A stretch of DNA of 5,618 bases from Halonatronomonas sp051745425. Its GTDB lineage: Bacteria > Bacillota > Halanaerobiia > Halanaerobiales > Halarsenatibacteraceae. Below are positions 1 through 5,618 of this stretch, in pieces (position 1 is the first letter of the stretch; each line of letters begins with the position of its first letter). Below the pieces are notes generated by a model. It searched no databases. It saw only the letters and a list, made by a program, of their open reading frames with translations, and was not told where the DNA came from. The stretch is from contig JBNJEB010000102.1 of NCBI GenBank assembly GCA_051745425.1, positions 1-5,618 on the forward strand. Reading direction: 5' to 3'. The position numbers were made by a program, and so were the translations under genes.

Positions 1-264
1 ATAATCTCTTTGCAGCTCATGTTGAGTCTTAGCTAATAGATTATCGCCTTTATATAAAATTTCTCCACCTTTAATCATAGTATTGCTATCAAAAAGCCCG
101 AGAACTGTTCGACCGGTTACACTTTTACCACATCCAGTTTCACCAATCAGACCATGAATCTTACCCTGTTCAATCTCTAAATTCAAACCATTTATTGCCT
201 CTAATTCTCCCTCTTCAGTCGAGAAAGATAGATACAGATCATTTATATTAAGTAATGGTGACAT
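1..264 (-). CDS. dppD: Peptide ABC transporter ATP-binding protein, DppD/OppD type (3'-truncated by window edge)
   Basis: This is the N-terminal 88 residues of an ATPase that powers a peptide importer from the cytoplasmic face of the membrane. The protein begins MSPLLNINDLYLSF and carries a P-loop, GETGCGKS, at residues 41-48. The SVTGRTVLGL that follows and GGEILYKGDNLL are typical of the DppD/OppD family (known family pattern). The Q-loop, signature motif and Walker B lie beyond the left edge, since family members are usually about 320-330 residues. The ATG at 264-262 is preceded by GGAGG at 279-275. The gene starts 19 bases after the dppC stop, so it belongs to the same operon. Cys45 replaces the more common Ser in the P-loop but still fits GxxGxGKS. 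The symbol is family-level: the substrate cannot be read from this fragment, and Opp or nickel-type paralogues look similar here. Confidence 0.88.
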   Translation of the reverse strand, partial: MSPLLNINDLYLSFSTEEGELEAINGLNLEIEQGKIHGLIGETGCGKSVTGRTVLGLFDSNTMIKGGEILYKGDNLLAKTQHELQRDY

Positions 265-283
265 TATCTCTTCGCCTCCAGTT

Positions 284-1189
284 CTACGATCTATCTGCTG
301 TTGGATCAAAAGCATCCCGCAGCCCATCGCCAATAAAATTAAATCCTAATACAGTAAACATTATAAATAAGCCTGCAGTAGTTGAAATCCAGGGTGCCTG
401 GAGTAAATAGTCTCTACCAGCTGAAATTATTGAGCCCCAGGAAGCCACTGGCGGTTGCACTCCAAGACCTAAAAAACTTAAAGTTGCACTGGCTATCAGC
501 GCTGTAGGCATCATTATACAGACCATTATGATTGCAGTCGAAATAGCATTAGGTAGAATATATCTAATTATAATTGAAGGAGTCGATTCCCCAATAGATC
601 TTGCCGCCTCAACATAATCGCTCTCTTTAATAGATAAGATTTTACTTCTAACCATCCTGGCAAAGGTTGTCCAGCCCACAATTCCAAGGGCAATAACAAC
701 ATTATAGACACCCTGACCTAAAATACCGGCTATAGCCATGGCCAGAATTATAACTGGAAAAGACCTTAAAATGTCAACAAGACGCATAATAACACTATCA
801 ACCCAGCCACCAAAATATCCTGCCAGCAGCCCCATTGTAATACCAATCGTACCTTCAAAAAGAATAATTAATATTCCTATGGAAAGCTCAACTCTGGCCC
901 CATATATTAAACGGGAGAGCATATCTCTACCCATGGCATCTGTTCCAAGGAGATGCTCAGCAGAAGGAGCCTCCAGCCTTTTCAAAGGTTCAGTTCTATA
1001 GGGATCGTGGGGAGCTAGAAAAGGAGCAAATACTGCAATTAAAACCATTATTAAAACAATTATTCCGCCAATCAGTGCAAGCCTATTTCTTTTAAATCTA
1101 GCCCAGACCAGAGCCAGCTGACTGGTCTTATCCTGTTTTAGATTATCTATATCCTTTTTTATTTCTTCATATGTTAAAGTATCTTCCAT
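284..1189 (-). CDS. dppC: Peptide ABC transporter permease, DppC/OppC family
   Basis: This 301-residue inner-membrane permease is of usual length for DppC/OppC. It starts with a charged cytoplasmic stretch (1-35), then RFKRNRLALIGG and a first membrane helix (about 37-59) ending in APFLAPHDP, the hallmark of the OppC N-terminal domain. LLGTDAMGRDMLSRLIYGAR (80-99) is the conserved family segment before the core. Further hydrophobic segments lie near 101-125, 143-172, 214-245 and 270-288. The EAA loop that docks on the ATPase is EAARSIGESTPSIIIRY plus ILP (194-213), with Arg-Tyr near where His often stands. The end, FNFIGDGLRDAFDP (283-296), is also typical. The ATG is 7 bases after GGAGGA (1202-1197), which lies inside the end of dppB, and the gap to the dppB stop is only 3 bases. 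The two genes are therefore probably translationally coupled. It should pair with the DppB-type subunit upstream. Substrate is inferred from context as peptides. Confidence 0.93.
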   Translation of the reverse strand: MEDTLTYEEIKKDIDNLKQDKTSQLALVWARFKRNRLALIGGIIVLIMVLIAVFAPFLAPHDPYRTEPLKRLEAPSAEHLLGTDAMGRDMLSRLIYGARVELSIGILIILFEGTIGITMGLLAGYFGGWVDSVIMRLVDILRSFPVIILAMAIAGILGQGVYNVVIALGIVGWTTFARMVRSKILSIKESDYVEAARSIGESTPSIIIRYILPNAISTAIIMVCIMMPTALIASATLSFLGLGVQPPVASWGSIISAGRDYLLQAPWISTTAGLFIMFTVLGFNFIGDGLRDAFDPTADRS

Positions 1190-1192
1190 TTT

Positions 1193-2119
1193 TTAGTCCT
1201 CCAATCTTATCCGGGGATCAATTACAGAATACAATAAATCAGCCAGTAAATTAGCCATAACTACTGCAAAAGAAATCAAAAGTAGAATTGACTGAACAAC
1301 TGGAAAATCTCTTGATAAAACACTATTTACTAATAATGAGCCCATACCACCCCAGGCAAATACAACTTCTATAACAACACTTCCGCCAATTATCCAGGGC
1401 AATCTTAGGGCAATCATTGTTACCAGAGGTATCAAGGCATTTCTAAGAGCATGTTTGGCAATAATAACTCTCTCTTTAATTCCTCTAGCCCTGGCAGACC
1501 TAATGTAAGCCTGATTTAAAACTTCAAGCATTTCAGATCTCATTGGCCTGGCAAACCAGGCTTCCTCTCTAAGCCCCAGTGCAAGTACTGGAAGAACTAA
1601 TGAGACCACTCCGGCCATTCCACCAATTGGAAACCAGCGAAGTCTAAGCCCGAAAAAGTAGAGGAATAATATACCGAGCCAGAAAGCCGGGATCGATATC
1701 CAGAACATTGCCTGAACAGTTGTAATATAATCCAGCCAGCTATTCCTTTTAATCGCCGCCAGAATACCCAGTGTAAAACCGAGAATAACCGAAAGAATAA
1801 GTGCTGACACAGTTAGCGTTAAAGTCGGCCCTAATCTTGCCAAAATCAATTCACTTACCGGCCGATTATACCTGATAGAATATCCAAAATCCCCCTGTAA
1901 GACACCACCAATCCAGGCTCCATACTGAACAGGTAACGGCTCATCTAAATGATGTTGTTCCCTGAAAATCTCAATATTTTCTTCAGTAGCAAACTGCCCC
2001 AGCATTATTCTGGCCGGGTCTCCAGGTGCTAGATGAAGAATCATAAATGCAATTATTGAAACTCCAACAAGGGTTAATAATGTTCTACCCAATCTATTTA
2101 AAATAAACTTTTTATTCAC
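1193..2119 (-). CDS. dppB: Peptide ABC transporter permease, DppB/OppB family (GTG start)
   Basis: This is the second permease of the importer, 308 residues from the GTG at 2119-2117. The N-terminus MNKKFILNRLGRTLLTLVGV with a first helix (about 10-30) and HLAPGDPARIMLG is classic for DppB. Family landmarks are GDFGYSIRYNRPVSELI (76-92), the EAA-type loop SARARGIKERVIIAKHALRN (208-227) followed by ALIP, VFAWGGMGSLLVNSVLSRDFPVVQ (253-276, quoted in part: VFAWGGMGSLLV) and the C-terminus LLADLLYSVIDPRIR. Helices lie near 97-121, 135-158, 168-185, 228-250 and 276-300. The frame stays open up to a TTG at 2182, which would add 21 residues (MMEGVLLKQ...) and overlap iadA by 71 bases. I reject that start: the GTG has AGGAAGGTGG just upstream (2134-2125) and gives the normal family N-terminus. 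The GTG overlaps the iadA stop by 8 bases, which implies translational coupling. Confidence 0.92.
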   Translation of the reverse strand: MNKKFILNRLGRTLLTLVGVSIIAFMILHLAPGDPARIMLGQFATEENIEIFREQHHLDEPLPVQYGAWIGGVLQGDFGYSIRYNRPVSELILARLGPTLTLTVSALILSVILGFTLGILAAIKRNSWLDYITTVQAMFWISIPAFWLGILFLYFFGLRLRWFPIGGMAGVVSLVLPVLALGLREEAWFARPMRSEMLEVLNQAYIRSARARGIKERVIIAKHALRNALIPLVTMIALRLPWIIGGSVVIEVVFAWGGMGSLLVNSVLSRDFPVVQSILLLISFAVVMANLLADLLYSVIDPRIRLED

Positions 2120-3323
2120 TATTGCCACCTTCCTCTTTAAGCTTCTCAAAAGTTCCTGTTTTAAGAGGACTCCCTCCATCAACCATTAATTCACCCTTTG
2201 CAATTACTTTATCAATCCTATAATCAACTTTATCAACAACTACCAGGTCAGCATCAAATCCTATTTCAACTTTTCCTTTATTCTTTAAGCCTAAAGCCTT
2301 TGCAGGATTAGAAGTTATCAGAGGAATAAGCTCTCCTAATTCAAAATCACCGGTACGCAAAACCTTTTTAATTTCATCATAAAGAGATGTAACCTTACCA
2401 ACTTTTAGACCAACAAGTTCTCCATTTTCATTGAAATCCGGCAAACTTCCCTGACCATCAGAGCTAAATGATATTAATTCAAAATCAACTCCCTGCTCCC
2501 GGGCAGCCCTTAATAAATCATTACTCCTGAGACCTTCTTCTGGTTCAATACCACCATTTGATGTTGTAAAATCAATTCTTCCACCATTTTCAGCAAACTC
2601 AAGCCCTTTATTTAAGATTGTTTCATTTCTGTTGACATGAGTCGGAAGAAATTGAGAGCGCGGTATCTCGCTCTTTCTAATTGCCTCCTCGATAAAATCA
2701 AAACCTGACTCCCCGGAGCCTAAATGGATATTAACCACACCACTTTTCCCTGAAAGCATTCCTCCGGTCCTGGCAAGTGATACTGCCCTGAGAAATTCAC
2801 CTAAATCTGGATGGGCTGAACGATGATCAGCTATAGCTATCTCGCCTAACCCTATAACTTTATCAATATAAATGATATCTTTATCTATAGCTCCAGTTAA
2901 AGTTCTAACAGGAAACTGATAAGAACCTGTATAAATATATGTAGAAATCCCCTCTTCAGCAAGGCCTCTAGCTTTAGCAAGTAAATCAGCCATATTCCTG
3001 GTTGTGCCATCGGTGCCAAGACAACCAACAACTGTTGTTACACCACCAGTTGTTATCTGACTCAACTTAATAGGTGGGGTCCTGCTGGCAAAACCACTTT
3101 CCCCTCCTCCGCCTGTAAGATGCACATGATTATCTATAAATCCAGGCAGTAAATAATCTCCTGCTAGATCAACTTCTTTTAAGCCTGGCAGATTAATAGA
3201 ATTGAACTCATTTTCAATGGCAAGAATTTTCCCCCCGGCAATAATAACATCAACAATTTCTTCCTCTAAACCCTTTAGAATCTTACAATTCTTTAAATAA
3301 ATAAAGTCAGAACTAATACCCAT
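2112..3323 (-). CDS. iadA: Isoaspartyl (beta-aspartyl) dipeptidase, amidohydrolase superfamily
   Basis: This 403-residue cytoplasmic metallopeptidase should hydrolyse beta-aspartyl dipeptides left over when isoaspartate-damaged proteins are degraded; E. coli IadA is about 390 residues. Aligned by eye and from memory to the E. coli enzyme, the shared segments are LPGFIDNHVHLTGGGGESG (59-77), RTPP, GTDGTTR, GISTYIYTGSYQFPVRT (125-141), IADHRSAHPD, LPTHVNRN (226-233) and SSDGQGS (287-293). Metal ligands are His66 and His68, His200, His229 and Asp289. The substrate or catalytic residues Glu75, Tyr135, Arg168 and Arg232 are all present. The exception is the strand VIGLGEIAIADHR: Glu161 stands where E. 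coli has the carboxylated bridging Lys162. The ending GFDADLVVVD and KGELMVDG is the usual amidohydrolase C-terminal beta domain. The ATG has GGAGGTG 9 bases upstream (3339-3333). It is the first gene after the putative sigma-54 promoter and is followed directly by transporter genes. Confidence 0.95.
   Translation of the reverse strand: MGISSDFIYLKNCKILKGLEEEIVDVIIAGGKILAIENEFNSINLPGLKEVDLAGDYLLPGFIDNHVHLTGGGGESGFASRTPPIKLSQITTGGVTTVVGCLGTDGTTRNMADLLAKARGLAEEGISTYIYTGSYQFPVRTLTGAIDKDIIYIDKVIGLGEIAIADHRSAHPDLGEFLRAVSLARTGGMLSGKSGVVNIHLGSGESGFDFIEEAIRKSEIPRSQFLPTHVNRNETILNKGLEFAENGGRIDFTTSNGGIEPEEGLRSNDLLRAAREQGVDFELISFSSDGQGSLPDFNENGELVGLKVGKVTSLYDEIKKVLRTGDFELGELIPLITSNPAKALGLKNKGKVEIGFDADLVVVDKVDYRIDKVIAKGELMVDGGSPLKTGTFEKLKEEGGNSE
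2125..2134 (-). promoter_or_regulatory. Ribosome binding site for dppB, decides the GTG start
   Basis: AGGAAGGTGG lies inside the last codons of iadA, with its 3' end 5 bases before the GTG at 2119. No comparable site supports the TTG at 2182. Ribosomes finishing iadA (stop at 2114-2112) would terminate right on this start. Confidence 0.65.
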
Positions 3324-3332
3324 TTAAAACTG

Positions 3333-3339
3333 CACCTCC
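3333..3339 (-). promoter_or_regulatory. Ribosome binding site of iadA
   Basis: GGAGGTG is a near-perfect anti-16S match ending 9 bases before the iadA ATG. It supports that ATG as the true start. Confidence 0.8.
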
Positions 3340-3390
3340 AGGATAGACCAAATAGTTTTTATTTTGAAAAATATCTTACTATTATATTAT

Positions 3391-3407
3391 TGCATTTTTT
3401 ATGCCAG
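3391..3407 (-). promoter_or_regulatory. Sigma-54 (-24/-12) promoter of the iadA-dpp operon
   Basis: The minus strand reads CTGGCATAAAAAATGCA. Against the sigma-54 consensus TGGCAC-N5-TTGCA this gives the invariant GG (3405-3404) and GC (3393-3392) separated by exactly 10 bases, with one mismatch in each flanking element (T for C, A for T). The predicted start of transcription is an A near 3380, which leaves a 57-base leader before iadA. The gene immediately upstream encodes a sigma-54 activator, so the context strongly supports the match. The match was found by reading, not by a scored search. Confidence 0.75.
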
Positions 3408-3442
3408 AAAAGCTCTTTTAGAATATAATATTTATAAAAAAC

Positions 3443-3464
3443 CTATAATTACCTGATATTATAG
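3443..3464 (-). terminator. Weak hairpin plus T-run, possible terminator of the regulator gene
   Basis: The inverted repeat CTATAAT / ATTATAG has 7-base arms and an 8-base loop. On the minus strand it is followed, after one G, by TTTTTT (3441-3436). It lies 120-140 bases after the regulator stop and before the sigma-54 promoter, which is where a terminator would insulate the operon. The stem has only one G-C pair, so termination would be weak. The same bases contain a perfect TATAAT, so this may instead be a sigma-70 -10 element. Confidence 0.35.
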
Positions 3465-3531
3465 CGATCATAAAATTGTTGTCTCCTTAGAATATTCTTA
3501 TATCAATCAAAGATTCAAAATGCAAGTCTAT

Positions 3532-3584
3532 ATTGGTCTTTAATTGGTGTTTTTTTAGGTTCATTGGTGCCCAATAGCACCAAT
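3532..3584. promoter_or_regulatory. Cluster of ATTGGTG half-sites with a perfect inverted repeat, probable activator binding region (UAS)
   Basis: On the plus strand ATTGGT begins at 3532, 3543 and 3563. The third copy, ATTGGTGC (3563-3570), faces a perfect inverted copy, GCACCAAT (3577-3584), across a 6-base spacer. The starts are 11 and 20 bases apart, close to one and two helical turns, so all copies would sit on nearly the same face of the DNA. The inverted-repeat centre is about 175 bp upstream of the -24/-12 element, a normal distance for an enhancer-type site used by sigma-54 activators. The repeat abuts the regulator stop codon but has no T-run after it on the minus strand, which argues against a terminator. 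Binding by the neighbouring regulator is inferred. Confidence 0.55.
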
Positions 3585-5618
3585 TATTCTAATACCTTTT
3601 TAGCTTTTTTTGAAAGCACAGTTCCATGACGCCCTCTTTTTCTTTCAAGATAACCTTTATCTTCCAGATTTCTCAGACGATTTCGCACCTGATATTCTGT
3701 AAGTTCATATTCTGTCCCCTGCAACCATTCAGCCAGAGTTTTTCTGCCAACCAGATCACCTTTAAGCCTGGCCTCTTTAATCTTCTTAAGTATAAACAAT
3801 TCTTCATTATTTAAATCATTATAATTAAAATCATCATTACCTATTTCATTTCTCGCAAACCCTTCAGGCAAATCATGAAAATTATCCTGGCTCCCTATTT
3901 GAAAAAAACCAGGATCAGGAATATCCTCCAGGGTAAGATAATTATCATCGCTGACAGCAAGCATATAACTTAAAATATTTTTTAGTTCTCTGACATTGCC
4001 ATACCAGTTATAACTTAAGAGTTCATCAATAACTTGACCAGTTATATTTATTTTATGAGCACTTTCAATTTCAATAAAATAATCCAGAAGCTCTTTAATG
4101 TCCCCTTTCCTCTCTCTTAATGGCGGAATTCTAATATAACCTGTCTTTAAACGATAATATAAGTCCTGCCTGAATTGGCCAGCCTCTACTAAACTGGCGA
4201 TATTTTTATTGGTAGCAGCTATTATCCTTACATCAACAGGTTTTATCTCATTACTTCCTATCCTCATAACTTCTTTTTCCTGCAATACCCTCAATAACCT
4301 GGCCTGAACTTTCTTTGATATATCTCCAATTTCATCTAAAAAGATAGTCCCACTTTCGGCCTGTTCAAACAGACCTGCTTTACCGCCCTTTTTTGCACCG
4401 GTAAAGGCACCTTCTTCATAACCAAACAGTTCACTCTCAATCAGGTCATCATGAAGAGCCGAAAAGTTTACAGCCAGGAACGGCCCTTCTCTTCTATTTG
4501 AAGCATTATGAATGGCTCCTGCAAAAAGTTCTTTGCCAGTTCCAGTCTCTCCTTCAAGCAGGATAGTCAGTTCAGTCCTGGCAAGCTTTTTGGCTATCTT
4601 TCTTGACTTTTTAATCTTTTTGCTGGAACCAATAATATCTTTAAAAGTATAGCGGGCATAATAACCTCGATTAATTAAATCCTGCTTTAACTGACGGTTG
4701 TTGGCCAGGGTCTCCTGAACATTCTGAAAAACAGCTATAATATTATCAGATTCTGGCAGGTAAAATTTATTTACCGAGGTACTGCTGCCGCCAAGGGCAA
4801 AAATCTCTTTTTCTTCCTGTTCAATATTCATTAAAAATGAGAGAAGATCCTTCCGATAAATAATATCCTGGACAGCTCTACCCTCTAATTCCTTTCCACC
4901 AAGGTCTAGCAATTTTCTAACCTGGCCGGTAGCTACAGAAATCTTACCTTCAGGATTATAAACCAGAACAGCCTCATTCAGCCCATTTATGACCTGGTTT
5001 AATTGAGAATTTAACCTGTTAATCTCCCGGGCAGAGTGAGCCAGTTTCTTTCCCATCTTAATTATCTTTTGCAAATATTTATAGGAAAACCGATTAGCCT
5101 GATTTTCGAGAATTCCAAGTGAATTTAAAATACTCACAATAGTAGTATAATCCATTAACCGGGGGCCAATATTAATAACTTCCTCAACAAAATCAGGCAC
5201 TTTATCTACTTCTCCAGGTGTTAAAGCCAGTCTGGCCTCATCTATTTGAGCTTCTGCCAGCCCAGGATAAAATGGAATCAATTCTAAATGATCAAGGCCC
5301 ACCTCTTCTAAAGCCTCAATTCCATTAAGAGCAGCCTCCTTAACATCATTTACAAAAATCACTCGGCTCCCTTCAGGCAAAAAGAAGAGTTCATCTAAAG
5401 CATCAAAATCAATAGTTCTTCTGGCAATTATCAGCCGGGAACTTAATTTATCTAAATCCCAGAACTCCAATAATTCTTCATAGGCAAGCCTGCTGGATAT
5501 AACTATTAAACCATCTGGAAGAGCCTCTGGTAAATACTCATCTATTGCAAAACTACTTAATTCAATAAAATCCGGCAAATATTCTTTGAGCTGATTGACA
5601 AGAGTTTCTCTAGTCTGA
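3584..5618 (-). CDS. Sigma-54-dependent transcriptional activator with PAS and AAA+ domains and a winged-helix-like C-terminus (5'-truncated)
   Basis: This is an enhancer-binding protein that uses ATP to open sigma-54 promoters. The frame is open to the right edge. A TTG at 5578 is the first possible start, but 13 coding-like codons precede it (reading QTRETLVNQLKEY), so the true start is outside; I number from that TTG. Residues 1-155 form an alpha/beta sensor-like region I cannot assign. About 185-290 is a PAS domain (QVINGLNEAVLVYNPEGKIS). The AAA+ core (about 312-555) has Walker A GETGTGKE (343-350), the sigma-54 contact loop GAFTGA (390-395), Walker B GTIFLDEIGD (410-419), sensor I AATN (454-457), the Arg-finger segment FRQDLYYRL (469-477) and sensor II GNVREL (527-532). 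After an acidic Asn-rich linker (560-590), residues 591-664 resemble a winged helix (VRNRLRNLEDKGYLERKRGR) instead of the usual Fis-type HTH. It probably controls the downstream iadA operon. There is no receiver domain motif suggesting phosphorylation. Confidence 0.92.
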   Translation of the reverse strand, partial: QTRETLVNQLKEYLPDFIELSSFAIDEYLPEALPDGLIVISSRLAYEELLEFWDLDKLSSRLIIARRTIDFDALDELFFLPEGSRVIFVNDVKEAALNGIEALEEVGLDHLELIPFYPGLAEAQIDEARLALTPGEVDKVPDFVEEVINIGPRLMDYTTIVSILNSLGILENQANRFSYKYLQKIIKMGKKLAHSAREINRLNSQLNQVINGLNEAVLVYNPEGKISVATGQVRKLLDLGGKELEGRAVQDIIYRKDLLSFLMNIEQEEKEIFALGGSSTSVNKFYLPESDNIIAVFQNVQETLANNRQLKQDLINRGYYARYTFKDIIGSSKKIKKSRKIAKKLARTELTILLEGETGTGKELFAGAIHNASNRREGPFLAVNFSALHDDLIESELFGYEEGAFTGAKKGGKAGLFEQAESGTIFLDEIGDISKKVQARLLRVLQEKEVMRIGSNEIKPVDVRIIAATNKNIASLVEAGQFRQDLYYRLKTGYIRIPPLRERKGDIKELLDYFIEIESAHKINITGQVIDELLSYNWYGNVRELKNILSYMLAVSDDNYLTLEDIPDPGFFQIGSQDNFHDLPEGFARNEIGNDDFNYNDLNNEELFILKKIKEARLKGDLVGRKTLAEWLQGTEYELTEYQVRNRLRNLEDKGYLERKRGRHGTVLSKKAKKVLE

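Noticed and set aside
738..1001. Plus-strand open frame of 87 codons
   Set aside because: It lies entirely inside the dppC gene on the opposite strand and its translation looks like no protein family. It is a shadow frame.
3489..3498. AGAATATTCT perfect 10-base palindrome
   Set aside because: It is short and AT-rich, with no second copy at a meaningful spacing, and it is easily expected by chance in this intergenic region.
3502..3519. IHF-like site (AATCAAAGATTCA) between the half-site cluster and the -24/-12 element
   Set aside because: It deviates from the WATCAANNNNTTR consensus, and IHF is generally absent from the Firmicutes this window resembles.
3563..3584. Inverted repeat right after the regulator stop codon read as an intrinsic terminator
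   Set aside because: On the minus strand the repeat is followed by GAACCTAAAAAAA, with no T-run. The extra direct half-sites beside it fit a protein binding site better.
3626..3814. Plus-strand open frame of 62 codons
   Set aside because: It is antisense to the C-terminal coding part of the regulator, has no ribosome site that I can see, and its Phe/Ser-rich composition is typical of a shadow frame.
5576..5578. TTG at 5578 as the start of the regulator
   Set aside because: The frame continues upstream to the window edge with 13 plausible coding residues, and no convincing ribosome site lies before the TTG. The gene is simply cut by the window.

Overview
The window looks like a piece of the chromosome of a low-GC, probably anaerobic Firmicute. 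Clostridia or Halanaerobiales fit best, but this is inferred only from the AT-rich composition, the strong GGAGG ribosome binding sites and the protein style. No marker gene fixes the taxon. Every gene I can support is on the minus strand, so the region reads from right to left.

Layout in the direction of transcription: (1) 5618-3584, a sigma-54-dependent activator whose 5' end lies outside the window. It has an unassigned N-terminal sensor region, a PAS domain, an AAA+ core with an intact GAFTGA loop, and a winged-helix-like C-terminus. (2) 3583-3324, a 260-base AT-rich intergenic region. It carries a cluster of ATTGGTG half-sites including a perfect inverted repeat, a weak terminator-like hairpin, and a -24/-12 (sigma-54) promoter match with exact GG-10-GC spacing. 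(3) 3323-2112, iadA, isoaspartyl (beta-aspartyl) dipeptidase. (4) 2119-1193 and 1189-284, the two permeases of a Dpp/Opp-type peptide ABC transporter. (5) 264-1, the first 88 residues of its DppD/OppD-type ATPase, which runs off the left edge.

The last four genes form a tight operon: the iadA stop overlaps the likely dppB GTG start by 8 bases, dppB-dppC are 3 bases apart and dppC-dppD are 19 apart. The simplest reading is a self-contained peptide-salvage unit. The activator binds the half-site cluster about 175 bp upstream of the -24/-12 element and, when its sensor region detects a cue, opens sigma-54 RNA polymerase. The operon then makes a peptide importer and a cytoplasmic enzyme that hydrolyses isoaspartyl dipeptides, the dead-end products of proteins with damaged Asn/Asp residues. 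The gene families are well supported. The inducer, the binding sites and the transported substrate are inference.

Two points deserve attention. The iadA product has Glu where E. coli IadA has the metal-bridging carboxylated Lys. The regulator also lacks the usual Fis-type C-terminus. I see no RNA genes, mobile elements or CRISPR arrays.
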